26,741 bases of DNA, taken from NCBI GenBank assembly GCA_003140785.1, contig PLKY01000130.1:1-26741 (forward strand), given 5' to 3'. The notes under the pieces were generated by a model that was given only the letters and a program-made list of their open reading frames with translations, was not told the DNA's origin and searched no databases. The position numbers and the translations under genes are program-made. This document shows, piece by piece, positions 7,630-15,773 of this stretch (position 1 is its first letter; each line of letters starts with the position of its first letter). Source of the DNA: Acidobacteriaceae bacterium. Lineage in GTDB: Bacteria; Acidobacteriota; Terriglobia; Terriglobales; Acidobacteriaceae.

Positions 7630-8903
7630 CAACACACCAGCTGTTTGCGCGTCATCTTGATGCCGTCGAGACGACCGAGCAGCGTCACCGCGATGCGATT
7701 GGGATCGAAGAGGCGCTGGGCCATGGTTTGCACCTGATCGGCCTGAACGGCGTCGATGCGCGCGGTGATCTCTTCCACGGTGAAGAATTGCTGGAAGTAC
7801 ATCTCCTGGCGTGCCAGATTGGCCATGCGCGAGTTCGAACTTTCCAGGCCCATGAGGATGTTGCCCTTGACCTGATCTTTCGCGCGCGTCAGCTCTTCTT
7901 CGCTCAGCGTAGCTTCCTTCAGCTTGCGCAGCTCGATCAGGATCAGGTCGACAACTTCAAGCGCCTTGCCCACCGAAGTCCCGGCGTAGATACAGAGCGT
8001 GCCCGTGTCGCGATACGGGTTGAGATCCGAGTAGATGGAGTAGACCATGCCGCGCTCTTCGCGGATGGTCTGGAAGAGGCGCGAGCTCATGCCGCCGCCG
8101 AGCACTGTGTTCAGGATGAGAGTTATGTAGCGATTGTCGTCCGTGATGGCGGGAGACGGTACGCCGAGACAGATCTGTACCTGCTCGAGCGCCTTCTTGT
8201 TGCGCAGAACTATACGCGCGCTGGCCTCGGGAGCCTGCTCTTCGTGCACAGCCTCACCCAAGGGAAGATCGGCAAATTTGCGCGAGACTTCCTCGACGAA
8301 CTGGTCGTGCTCCAGATTGCCTGCGGCTGAGAAAATCATATTGCTGCCAAGAAAACGCCCGCCGTGATAATCGAAGAGCTTTCCCTGGTCGAGTTTGCCA
8401 ACTGTAGTCGTGGTCCCGAGGATTGGCTTGCCGAGCGGATGATCTTTCCAGAAGTTCTGTGTGAAGAGCTCATGCACCAGCACGTCGGGATTGTCTTCGT
8501 CGATCTTGATTTCTTCCAGAATCACGCCACGTTCGCGTTCGATGTCGCCGGATGCAAAGGTCGGGTTCAGCACCAGGTCAGCAAGCACATCGAGAGCGAT
8601 GGGCACGTGGTCGGCAAGCGATTTGACGTTAAAGCAGATCGTCTCCTTGCCGGTGAATGCATCGAGATTGCCACCGATCGAATCCATTTCTCGCGCAATG
8701 TTCAGGGCGGAGCGGGAGCGCGTCCCCTTGAAGACCATGTGCTCAACGAAGTGAGAAATGCCATTGGTCTCCGCGGGCTCGCAGCGCGAGCCGGACTTGA
8801 TCCACACGCCCATGGCTACGGAGCGCAGATGCTCCATGCGCTCGGTCAGAACAATCAGACCGCTTGGCAGTACGGTGCGTCGAAGATTTCGTTCGCTATT
8901 CAT
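7629..8903 (-). CDS. M16 family zinc metallopeptidase
   Basis: This 424-residue protein is a single-module M16 (insulinase/pitrilysin, processing-peptidase-like) protease. The inverted zinc motif HFVEH is at residues 51-55, and the distal glutamate ligand is in GVILEEI (E130 or E131). The C-terminal half keeps the substrate-binding pair region RGMVYSIYSDLNPYRDTG. Both the catalytic motif and the Arg/Tyr region are present, so it may work as a homodimer like other about 45-kDa bacterial members. No signal peptide is visible, so it is probably cytoplasmic. Substrate is unknown. It is divergent from rlmN, with 114 bases between the starts, and ends against repeat element B. Confidence 0.92.
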   Translation of the reverse strand: MNSERNLRRTVLPSGLIVLTERMEHLRSVAMGVWIKSGSRCEPAETNGISHFVEHMVFKGTRSRSALNIAREMDSIGGNLDAFTGKETICFNVKSLADHVPIALDVLADLVLNPTFASGDIERERGVILEEIKIDEDNPDVLVHELFTQNFWKDHPLGKPILGTTTTVGKLDQGKLFDYHGGRFLGSNMIFSAAGNLEHDQFVEEVSRKFADLPLGEAVHEEQAPEASARIVLRNKKALEQVQICLGVPSPAITDDNRYITLILNTVLGGGMSSRLFQTIREERGMVYSIYSDLNPYRDTGTLCIYAGTSVGKALEVVDLILIELRKLKEATLSEEELTRAKDQVKGNILMGLESSNSRMANLARQEMYFQQFFTVEEITARIDAVQADQVQTMAQRLFDPNRIAVTLLGRLDGIKMTRKQLVC

Positions 8904-9017
8904 AGTCGTTCGCTTCTAAACTCCGTCGTCGGACGGCGGGAATTCTAAGGCTCCAAGTGCAGGCCTGAGGAATTAAAACAGGAAACCGCTTTAAGCGAGT
9001 CAGATTGCCGGGGCTGC

Positions 9018-10244
9018 ATGAAAGGGAAGAAATGCTCTATGCTGAGCCCAGCCGTGAGCGCGCATACCAAACAACTATTTCGATTAGACACCAACCGCCC
9101 GGTCGTGGGAAGCGGGCCAGTGCTCTTTGGTCTGGATGCAGAGGCATTGGCGGCGTCCATGGTGGAAATCGGCGAGCCGGCCTGGCGCGGGAGGCAATTG
9201 GCGGAAGCGATGTACCGTCAACGGGTTGCGGAGCTGGACAAGGCAACCACCTTGCCCAGAGTCCTCCGCAGCCGGCTGGTTACCGAGGGTTGGGCGATAG
9301 GGCGGCCGCGCATCGTTCAGACGTTTGTCTCAAAGGATGAGACAGAGCGTTACCTTGTGGAAGGGCAAATTCGCGACACGCACACCGTTGAGGCAGTCTG
9401 GATGCCCGATGGCGATGGCGGTGAAGCGGGCGACGGCAGCAACGCGGACGTTCCGAATCGATCGAATCACAAGAGCGCTAAGGATTGGGCACGCGCGACC
9501 ATTTGTGTCTCTAGCCAGGTGGGATGCGCCGTGAACTGTCAATTTTGTTTGACCGCCAAGTTGGGCCTGCAACGCAATCTCTCTGCGGGCGAAATTGCCG
9601 GGCAGGTTGTCGCCGTTCTCGACAAACACGCCGTCGAAATCGGAAAAGAACGCGTGAACATCGTGTTCATGGGGATGGGCGAGCCGTTGCTGAACTACGA
9701 CAACTGGATGGCTGCGGTGCGTCTGCTGGTCAAGGAAGTTGGCATCAGTCCGCAGCGCATGACTGTGTCCACGTCGGGCATCGTGCCGGGCATTGTGCGC
9801 TTTGCCGAGGAACCGCCGGATGTGCGGCCGAAGCTGGCCATCAGCCTCAACGCGCCCAATGACGAAATTCGCAGTGAGATCATGCCCATCAATCGCAAGT
9901 GGCCGATTGAGGCGGTGTTGGACGCCGTTCGAAAGATCCGGCTGCGGCCCCGCGAGCGGATCACGTTTGAGTATGTTCTCCTTGGCGGCGTGACCGACCA
10001 GCCTGAGCACGCGCAACAAGTGGCCCGTCTGGTCCGGCGCAGCGGGCTGCCGGTGAAAGTGAACTTGATCGCCTGGAACCCAGGGCCCGGCATCGCCTAC
10101 CAAATGCCGCAGGCTGAGGCGGTAGAGCGCTTCAAGCGCGCGCTTGTGGCAGAAGGAGTGCCAGTCTACGTTCGTCGTCCGCGCGGGCGGGATATCTATG
10201 CAGCGTGTGGGCAGTTGAAGAGGACGATTGAGGCTGTGAAATAG
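9018..10244 (+). CDS. rlmN: 23S rRNA (adenine-2503-C2)-methyltransferase RlmN
   Basis: This radical SAM enzyme methylates A2503 of 23S rRNA (and A37 in some tRNAs). The 408 residues slightly exceed the usual 350-390. The 4Fe-4S motif is C170-AVN-C174-QF-C177, and the two mechanistic cysteines align as C163 (CVSSQVGC) and C397 (YAACGQLK), so it should be active. FMGMGEPLLNYDNW and RMTVSTSGIVPG are further family signatures. Between the N-terminal domain and the barrel, residues about 131-155 are a Gly/Asp/Asn-rich insertion not typical of the family. Start 9018 or 9039 are both possible; neither has a strong ribosome binding site. Confidence 0.95.
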   Translation: MKGKKCSMLSPAVSAHTKQLFRLDTNRPVVGSGPVLFGLDAEALAASMVEIGEPAWRGRQLAEAMYRQRVAELDKATTLPRVLRSRLVTEGWAIGRPRIVQTFVSKDETERYLVEGQIRDTHTVEAVWMPDGDGGEAGDGSNADVPNRSNHKSAKDWARATICVSSQVGCAVNCQFCLTAKLGLQRNLSAGEIAGQVVAVLDKHAVEIGKERVNIVFMGMGEPLLNYDNWMAAVRLLVKEVGISPQRMTVSTSGIVPGIVRFAEEPPDVRPKLAISLNAPNDEIRSEIMPINRKWPIEAVLDAVRKIRLRPRERITFEYVLLGGVTDQPEHAQQVARLVRRSGLPVKVNLIAWNPGPGIAYQMPQAEAVERFKRALVAEGVPVYVRRPRGRDIYAACGQLKRTIEAVK

Positions 10245-10558
10245 GAAACAGCTGCACTCGCGCTGGAAGATAAGCCAGCAAGTCCGCCGAGCCTGTGCAT
10301 GGAGAGGCGCCACGGAACTTGAACCTGCGAGCAGTGGCGAGTCTTCAGTAAAACAATTGCAGCCAGTCGTCCCATGAAGGACGCTGGCTGCTACATGCTT
10401 AGGGCTGATCTAGGGAAAATGGGGTGTGCTGCTCAGGCACGCCCGTGTTGTTGAGATGCAGTCCTCGAAAAAAGGTTGTCCAGGGTGATTGTTGCGAGAA
10501 GTCTCACAGAATCCGAAAGCCTTCCTCAGCGCTGCAGTTATTGATTAAAAGCAACTTA
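10245..10558. other. 314-base intergenic stretch between convergent genes
   Basis: I find no credible coding sequence here. The main structure is the hairpin at 10359-10391, listed separately. The rest has no repeats or promoter-like pairs that I trust. Confidence 0.5.
10359..10391 (-). terminator. Strong hairpin, possible terminator for yvcK transcript
   Basis: GCAGCCAG (10359-10366) pairs with CTGGCTGC (10384-10391). CGTCC (10368-10372) pairs with GGACG (10379-10383) around a CATGAA loop, with one bulged T. On the minus strand it is followed by AATTGTTTTA, a partly T-rich tail, so it could end the transcript from 10559-12222. It lies about 170 bases past that stop codon, which is far, so a small structured RNA is an alternative. 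Confidence 0.45.
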
Positions 10559-11650
10559 CTAATCGCCAGAGTTCGAGCCTGAATTGGAATTGCCCAACTC
10601 CAGAAGCGTAGCCGTGACCCGATTCGCATTATGCCGCACAAGCGTTTCCTCGCTCGCAAAATCCCCAACGATGCAGCGCACACCGAGGGCCTCGATCCTG
10701 TCAATATCCGCCTCGATCGGGGCCGCGTTCTGCTTTGCGTAACGCGCGACGGTCTGCGGGGAGAACGGCGCAGTGTTCACGATCGCGTAATCGAAAATCG
10801 GTGCCCGCGTGTGTTCGTAAATGCGCGCGATATGTTCCGACGCCGTGAGCCCGAGGCTTTCATTGGGCTGCGTCATGAGATTGCAAACAAAGACACGAAC
10901 TCCGCGCGCGGCGGCCAATGCCGTGGGGATACCTTGGACCAGCAGATTGGTGATAAGCGATGTGTAGAGCGATCCCGGACCCACGGTAATCAGGTCTGCC
11001 CGCTCGATAGCATCGAGCGTTTCCGGCAGCGCTGCGGCGTCGGGCGGATCCAGCATCAATTCGGCGATGCGCTTACGGCTCGCGGTAATGTTGGTTTCTC
11101 CGCGCACCAGTGAGCCATCCTCCATCCGCGCCACAATCGACGCATTGGCCGTGGTTGCGGGAAAGATGCGTCCGCGCGTGGACAGAATCTTCGAAGCCAA
11201 TTGGATCGCATGGACGAAATCGCCTGTGATCTCAGTCAGTGCGACCACAAAAAGATTGCCGAAATTGTGCCCGCCCAGACCATTGCTCCCGCCAAACCGG
11301 TGTGCGAACAACTGCACCAGCAAGTCTTCTTCCTCGCTGAGGGCCACCATGCAATTGCGCAGATCCCCAGGGGGTAGCATGTTGAAGTCTTTGCGGAGCC
11401 GGCCGGAGGAGCCACCGTCGTCGGTCACGGTAACAACTGCGGAAAGGTCCGCGATCTGAGAAGGTTCCGCACATGGCTGGCCGGGCACGCTCACATGCCG
11501 CCGCAAACCGCGCAGCAGCGTGGAAAGTCCGGTGCCGCCGCCGATGGCTACTACTCGAAGAGGACGCACCGCAGCTTCAGAGGCAGACGAGCTTAGCTGG
11601 GATGGTTCCGGGTTGTGTTCAGCTGTTTTTGACAACGGCACAAAAATCAC
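10559..11650 (-). CDS. yvcK: YvcK/CofD-family protein (gluconeogenesis factor type)
   Basis: This 363-residue cytoplasmic protein belongs to the CofD/YvcK superfamily. Members bind UDP-sugars and influence cell-wall precursor flux and growth on gluconeogenic carbon sources. Signatures in order: VAIGGGTGLSTLLRGLR (34-50), VTVTDDGGSSGRLR (73-86), PPGDLRNCM (93-101), GGHNFGNLFVVAL (126-138) and TVGPGSLYTSLITNLL near residue 220. It has a 30-residue Ser-rich N-terminal extension before the Rossmann strand. The usual neighbours rapZ and whiA are absent. It starts 8 bases after the stop of the TPR gene and is probably cotranscribed with it. The CofD 2-phospho-lactate transferase role is unlikely, since no F420 genes are seen here. 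Confidence 0.9.
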   Translation of the reverse strand: MIFVPLSKTAEHNPEPSQLSSSASEAAVRPLRVVAIGGGTGLSTLLRGLRRHVSVPGQPCAEPSQIADLSAVVTVTDDGGSSGRLRKDFNMLPPGDLRNCMVALSEEEDLLVQLFAHRFGGSNGLGGHNFGNLFVVALTEITGDFVHAIQLASKILSTRGRIFPATTANASIVARMEDGSLVRGETNITASRKRIAELMLDPPDAAALPETLDAIERADLITVGPGSLYTSLITNLLVQGIPTALAAARGVRVFVCNLMTQPNESLGLTASEHIARIYEHTRAPIFDYAIVNTAPFSPQTVARYAKQNAAPIEADIDRIEALGVRCIVGDFASEETLVRHNANRVTATLLELGNSNSGSNSGD

Positions 11651-11658
11651 AGACTTCT

Positions 11659-12222
11659 TTATGGTATTTCAGGATACAGCAACTCTGTGAACCTCGGGTC
11701 GTCAACCATATTCTGGAAATCGTTATCCGAGCGCGCCTGCAGCCGATTCTTCGGATTGAGTTCGATAGCCTTGGAGAGATTGTCAAGGCACCCCTGGATG
11801 CGTCCCGTAATCGAGTCGAGCAAGGCCAAACCGTAGAAGGCATAGTCGGCTCTGGGATAGTCCGCGATAATGCCGCGCAACTGTTCTCCCGCTTCTTCGA
11901 AGTAGCCGCCATTCAACTGCGACACGGCATAGTCGTAGCGTTCCTCAGGAGTGATGAAAGCCAGGCCGCGCTTGTTGATCTGACGCTGGCAAGTTTGCAC
12001 GTACATGCGGCAGCGCTCGGCAATCTCAAACGGCGCCGTGGGGAGTAGCTTCTCGAAGGCCGCAAGTGCCTTGTCGAACTTACCCTGCTGTACCAATTGC
12101 ACCGCGGCCTGGTAGTGCTGATAGGCAGCGGTGTCGGCAGCGGGCGACTGACTGCCGGATTTGGCAGCCACGGGGGGAATTTTCTTGCGGCCTGTTGCCG
12201 CGGATCGGGCCTCTTGCGTCAT
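11659..12222 (-). CDS. TPR-repeat protein
   Basis: This 187-residue protein has a basic, Ala/Ser-rich N-terminus (1-30), then helix pairs with the tetratricopeptide pattern at about 34-63 (YQAAVQLVQQGKFDKALAAF), 95-125 (YDYAVSQLNGGYFEEAGEQL) and 127-158 (FYGLALLDSITGRIQGCLDN). The end (QNMVDDPRFTELLYPEIP) resembles the tail of other acidobacterial TPR proteins. TPR proteins are scaffolds, so the partner cannot be named; cotranscription with yvcK (8-base gap) hints at a link to envelope or cell-wall control. No signal peptide is visible, so it is probably cytoplasmic. The ribosome binding site before 12222 is weak. Confidence 0.82.
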   Translation of the reverse strand: MTQEARSAATGRKKIPPVAAKSGSQSPAADTAAYQHYQAAVQLVQQGKFDKALAAFEKLLPTAPFEIAERCRMYVQTCQRQINKRGLAFITPEERYDYAVSQLNGGYFEEAGEQLRGIIADYPRADYAFYGLALLDSITGRIQGCLDNLSKAIELNPKNRLQARSDNDFQNMVDDPRFTELLYPEIP

Positions 12223-12437
12223 TGATTCGCCATTGGCGCATCTCCAGGAACAATGAGTTCAGCCGGATTCCTCCGGTTGGAAACCATGCGCCTGGGAGCC
12301 GCGCTTCTTTCGGCATCTCCATGGCTCTTGTCTTCACCGCCGAATTTTTGCAAGAACGCCGCTACCAATCGGTCGCGTCGATTCGTGCGCAATGGCGCCT
12401 TGGACCTACGGCCCTGGGAAATGCTACTTGAGCAACT

Positions 12438-12466
12438 TTTATACCCAGAAGATGGCCGAACGTCAA
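12438..12466 (-). promoter_or_regulatory. Sigma70-type promoter for TPR-yvcK operon
   Basis: On the minus strand TTGACG (12466-12461) is followed after exactly 17 bases by TATAAA (12443-12438). Together they match 10 of 12 consensus positions. Transcription would start near 12431, giving a leader of about 210 bases before the TPR start at 12222. The 265-base gap 12223-12487 holds nothing else I can name. Confidence 0.6.
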
Positions 12467-12487
12467 ATGACTGGCTGTCGTAGAGGC

Positions 12488-13147
12488 CTAATGCCGATTA
12501 CCTTGAGCTGGTTTGCGATAGATCGCGGGGTTGAGCGAAGGGTCGTTGTACATCTTCAATTGCCGATAAAGCTTGAATTTGCGGGTCCCTGCAACCGTTT
12601 CCTGCCAGAGTGCATCGAGACACACAGCGAGGTCGGCGCGCTGTTCTTCAAGAATGGCGAGGCGATCGCGATTGCGCTCGGCATGTCCTTCAGCAGCCCC
12701 CGGCCGTTCGCATTCCTCGCACGTGTGGTAAATCTTCAATGCCTGGATCGATAGCCGGTCGATCATCAGGCCGGGTGACTCGGAATGCAGCGGCGCTTCG
12801 GGATTCGGCAGTCCCTGCGGCGCGAGCCAATTGATGAGCGCACGATCCAGATCTTCGGCAAGATCGTTGCGCAACTGGTTGGTCGCGTCGATGCGGCGCT
12901 TCACATCGGCCAACTCCGCATCGGTTGCCCCCGGCGTGCGGGCCTCGTCCTCAATGTGCCAGAGATCGAAGTTAGCTCGATGCTGCCGTGCCACGTGCGC
13001 TAGAAAATCTGCTTCTGCATTGGAGACGGATTTCTGTTTGTCCCGATTCGGAGAGGGAATTATTTCCGGATCTGTATTGCCTTGCGGAAAGTGCCAGGCA
13101 CGGGTCAGCTGGTCGTGCAGTTCGACGATCGCGTTGGACGAGAGCAC
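12488..13147 (-). CDS. DUF4254 family protein
   Basis: This 219-residue soluble protein matches the DUF4254 family as I remember it: AIVELHDQLTRAWH at the start, NFDLWHIEDEARTPGATD (59-76), a coiled helix IDATNQLRNDLAEDLD, and the signature SESPGLMIDRLSIQALKIYH (122-141). The chosen start is GTG at 13147, preceded at 9 bases by GAAGGA (13162-13157); the longer open frame upstream overlaps the divergent ATP-grasp gene and has no family similarity. DUF4254 genes are often found among lipopolysaccharide and glycosyltransferase genes, but its chemistry is unknown to me. CEEC at residues 143-146 could bind metal. It is divergent from the ATP-grasp gene, with 87 bases between. Confidence 0.85.
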   Translation of the reverse strand: MLSSNAIVELHDQLTRAWHFPQGNTDPEIIPSPNRDKQKSVSNAEADFLAHVARQHRANFDLWHIEDEARTPGATDAELADVKRRIDATNQLRNDLAEDLDRALINWLAPQGLPNPEAPLHSESPGLMIDRLSIQALKIYHTCEECERPGAAEGHAERNRDRLAILEEQRADLAVCLDALWQETVAGTRKFKLYRQLKMYNDPSLNPAIYRKPAQGNRH

Positions 13148-13190
13148 GGCTAAATTTCCTTCAAAATAAAATGTGCGATTTGCAGGCTCT

Positions 13191-13206
13191 AGGATAGAAC
13201 TATCCT
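13191..13206. promoter_or_regulatory. Palindrome in divergent DUF4254/ATP-grasp spacer
   Basis: AGGATAG (13191-13197) and CTATCCT (13200-13206) are exact reverse complements around AA. The site lies in the 87-base space between the two divergent starts, where a shared operator would sit. No clear -35/-10 pair accompanies it. The operator role is inference. Confidence 0.4.
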
Positions 13207-13234
13207 CGTCCTGAGGCCAATGTTCGGGGGTTCC

Positions 13235-14440
13235 ATGTCGGATACACCGCAGCGATTTCTCTGCATTGCAAGCTACGAAAAAGGACAGGATTTTCTCCGC
13301 CAGTGCGCAGAACTGGGAGTGAAGCCGACCCTGCTCACGGCAGAAAAGCTGCGCGACGCCGACTGGCCGCGCGACGCCCTGGACGATCTCACAACGGTGC
13401 CTGCCGAGCTGAGCCGAGAGCAGATTCTCAACACGGTTTCGTGGATGGCGCGCGGCCGCCGCTTCGATCGTGTGGTGGCTCTGGATGAGTTCGACCAGGA
13501 AATGGCAGCGCTCGTCCGCGAGCACATGCGCCTACCGGGAATGAATCTGAGCACCGCCAACCGCTACCGGGACAAGCTGGCCATGCGCACCAGCGCACGG
13601 CAAATGGGTTTCCTGGTCCCGGAGTTCTGTGGAATCTTTTTCTACGACGATCTTCGTGCCTATATGGAGCGGGTACCGGCTCCGTGGCTGCTCAAGCCCC
13701 GCGCGGAGGCTTCGGCACTGGGGATTCGCAAAATTGAAGATCTAGAAAAGCTGTGGCGCACGCTGGATGAGCTGGGCGACGAGCAGAGCCTCTTTCTACT
13801 GGAGCAGTTTGTTGCTGGCGACATCTTTCACGTCGACTCGATCGTCAGCAAATCGAAGGTCGTCTTCTCTGTTGCACATCAATACGGACGTCCTCCGATG
13901 CAGGTCATGCACGAGGGCGGAGTATTCACGACGCGCACCGTGGACCGCGCCGGCGATGAATGGAAGATCCTGACTGAACTGAATGCGAAGCTCGCACCGT
14001 CATTGGGGATGGTCCGAGGGGTCACACATGCCGAATACATTCGTGCCCACGCCGACGGGCGATTCTACTTTCTCGAGATCGCAGCACGCGTCGGCGGTGC
14101 GTTCATCGCCGACTTAGTCGAGACGGCGACGGGCATCAATCTCTGGCGCGAATGGGCCAAACTTGAAGTGGCCGATCTACGCGGCGAGTCCTATGTCTGT
14201 CCCGAAGCCAGATCCGATTATGCCGGCAGCGTGCTCTGTCTCGCGAAAACCGCTGAGCCGGACACATCGAGTTTCGATGCACCGGAGATCGTGGTGCGGA
14301 TGAAGAAGCATCACCACGCTGGGCTCATCGTTCGCTCGCCTCAACCGGCGCGCGTCGCGGAGTTGCTGGCGCAGTACAGCGTTGACTTCGCCGAGAAGTT
14401 CATGGCCAAGATGCCGCCCCCGCCGAAGCCAACTTCGTAA
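13235..14440 (+). CDS. ATP-grasp domain protein
   Basis: This 401-residue enzyme has the ATP-grasp fold, which couples a carboxylate to an amine or thiol through an acyl-phosphate. Residues 1-105 form an N-terminal pre-ATP domain. The ATP-binding lysine is K154 in PWLLKPRAEAS, the adenine-contact region is FLLEQFVAGDIFHVDS (187-202), and the Mg-binding segment is FLEIAARVGGAF (279-290) with E281 and R285. It resembles the carbamoyl-phosphate-synthase/BL00235-type ATP-grasp group, not a named biosynthetic enzyme. Start 13235 follows GGGGG by 5 bases; ATG 13220 is also in frame. Substrates are unknown; the pairing with DUF4254 is the only contextual clue. Confidence 0.87.
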   Translation: MSDTPQRFLCIASYEKGQDFLRQCAELGVKPTLLTAEKLRDADWPRDALDDLTTVPAELSREQILNTVSWMARGRRFDRVVALDEFDQEMAALVREHMRLPGMNLSTANRYRDKLAMRTSARQMGFLVPEFCGIFFYDDLRAYMERVPAPWLLKPRAEASALGIRKIEDLEKLWRTLDELGDEQSLFLLEQFVAGDIFHVDSIVSKSKVVFSVAHQYGRPPMQVMHEGGVFTTRTVDRAGDEWKILTELNAKLAPSLGMVRGVTHAEYIRAHADGRFYFLEIAARVGGAFIADLVETATGINLWREWAKLEVADLRGESYVCPEARSDYAGSVLCLAKTAEPDTSSFDAPEIVVRMKKHHHAGLIVRSPQPARVAELLAQYSVDFAEKFMAKMPPPPKPTS

Positions 14441-14523
14441 ACGCATCTGGCCCTTTACGAACGCAATCGAGGACAGCTACCACGCGCATTCTCTTGAATT
14501 TCCACAGGCGAAAGAAAAACTGC

Positions 14524-14552
14524 TTGACAGCATACCAACTAGTAGGTATGCT
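14524..14552 (+). promoter_or_regulatory. Promoter with overlapping TetR-type operator
   Basis: TTGACA (14524-14529) is a perfect -35, and TATGCT (14547-14552) follows after exactly 17 bases. A near-perfect 24-base palindrome at 14529-14552 (arms AGCATACC and GGTATGCT, core ACTAGT, one A/A mismatch) covers the spacer and the -10. A repressor bound there would block polymerase, so autoregulation by the downstream TetR protein is very likely. The predicted transcription start is near 14559, 18 bases before the ATG. Confidence 0.75.
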
Positions 14553-14576
14553 TCGGGATCATCGGACGCGAGACCT

Positions 14577-15224
14577 ATGCATGCCACCGAATCCAGACAC
14601 GAATCGAAGACCCGCCTTCTGCAAGCGGCGCTCGCCGTGATCCGCACCAAGGGCTACTCGGCGACCCGCATTGAAGACGTCTGTGAAGAGGCGGGCCGCA
14701 CCAAGGGTAGCTTCTTTCACCACTTCAGCACCAAGGAAGAACTGGCCATCGCTGCCGCCGACTACTGGAGCGAGATTACTTCGGCTCTTTTCGCCGCCGC
14801 GCCGTACCACACGCCCGTCGACCCGCTGGAACGCGTGCTTGCTTATGTCGATTTTCGAAAGGCGCTTCTCCAGGGCGAACTGCCAGAGTTTACCTGCCTG
14901 GTGGGTACGATGACGCAGGAAGTCTACGACACACACCCCGCGATCCGCGAAGCATGTGAGCACTCCATCAGCGGCCACGCGGCGACGCTGGTGCCCGACA
15001 TCAAGGCGGCCATTGAGAAGTATGGTGTGACAGGCGACTGGACCGCCGAGAGTCTCGCACTGTTTACGCAAGCCGCGATTCAAGGCGCATTTATTCTCGC
15101 CAAGGCAAAAAACGGCGTTGCGGTGGCGGCCGATTGCATCGACCACCTGCACCGCTATATCGAACTGCTTTTCAACCAGCCAAGTTCCAGCAACAAGCCA
15201 AAACCCAAAAAGGAGACGCGATGA
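14577..15224 (+). CDS. TetR family transcriptional regulator
   Basis: This 215-residue DNA-binding protein has a canonical TetR N-terminal helix-turn-helix: KTRLLQAALAVIRTKGYSAT (11-30), RIEDVCEEAGRTKGSFFHHF (31-50), then STKEELAIAA. Residues 65-215 form the ligand-binding and dimer domain (TCLVGTMTQEVYDTHPAIRE is typical of the AcrR/YcdC-like group). The start at 14577 is set by the promoter and by the domain; a longer open frame upstream would run through the promoter. Its stop overlaps the next ATG (ATGA at 15221-15224), so it is translationally coupled to the GyrI-like gene. It probably represses the three-gene operon; the inducer is unknown. Confidence 0.93.
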   Translation: MHATESRHESKTRLLQAALAVIRTKGYSATRIEDVCEEAGRTKGSFFHHFSTKEELAIAAADYWSEITSALFAAAPYHTPVDPLERVLAYVDFRKALLQGELPEFTCLVGTMTQEVYDTHPAIREACEHSISGHAATLVPDIKAAIEKYGVTGDWTAESLALFTQAAIQGAFILAKAKNGVAVAADCIDHLHRYIELLFNQPSSSNKPKPKKETR

Positions 15225-15664
15225 ACCTCACCGAAAATCCCGAGATCGTCAACTGGCCCGAAACCCATTACGTCTTCGTTGAGAAGATTGGGCCGTTTAT
15301 GGAAAACGCCGGCGCCGCGTGGCAGCAGGCGCACACATTTGTGCCAGCGCTTGCTGAGCGCAACAAGATCACCGGCTACACCAGTCTCTACAAGATGGGC
15401 CCAAAGATTTATCGCGCAGGCTTCGTCCTCGCCTCAGAGCCACAGCAGCTTCCCGAGGGTTTGAAGTATGAGAAGTTCGCAGGCGGCAAATACAGTCGCT
15501 TCGTGTTGACCGGATCGTATACCGACCTGCCACAGGCATCCGGCCGCGCATGGGCAATCGCGGGTGAGAAAATTCAGGTCCGCGACGACTTCGCCGTTGA
15601 GAACTACGTGAGCGACACACCTGCCGACCAGTTGGTTACGGAAATTCTTATCCCCACAGCCTAA
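15221..15664 (+). CDS. GyrI-like small-molecule-binding protein
   Basis: This 147-residue soluble protein looks like the stand-alone GyrI-like/AraC effector-binding (SOUL-like) fold: strands in THYVFVEKIGPF, GYTSLYKMGPKIYRAGFVLA, KYEKFAGGKYSRFVLTGSY and a terminal ENYVSDTPADQLVTEILIP. Such proteins bind hydrophobic cations or drugs, and some hydrolyse small molecules. AAGGAG at 15209-15214 sits 6 bases before the ATG, which overlaps the TetR stop. Coupling to a TetR gene suggests it titrates or detoxifies the inducer (inference). An in-frame upstream start at 15134 is rejected because it lies inside the TetR gene. Confidence 0.85.
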   Translation: MNLTENPEIVNWPETHYVFVEKIGPFMENAGAAWQQAHTFVPALAERNKITGYTSLYKMGPKIYRAGFVLASEPQQLPEGLKYEKFAGGKYSRFVLTGSYTDLPQASGRAWAIAGEKIQVRDDFAVENYVSDTPADQLVTEILIPTA

Positions 15665-15773
15665 CGCGCGAGATAAGTGCCAAGCGATGCAAACGAAATC
15701 GGAAAACGAATCTGGATGCACCCAAACTTCCGTTTGAAGCACCGATCCAAAACGCCAAATCAGGAGGAACCCC

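Noticed and set aside
10559..11650. CofD 2-phospho-L-lactate transferase (F420 synthesis)
   Set aside because: Motif layout fits YvcK, and no other F420 genes are present nearby.
13148..13525. Upstream extension of the DUF4254 frame
   Set aside because: It overlaps the divergent ATP-grasp gene, has no family similarity, and the GTG at 13147 has a good ribosome binding site.
14382..14576. Upstream extension of the TetR frame
   Set aside because: It passes through the promoter and operator and overlaps the ATP-grasp gene; the family starts at 14577.
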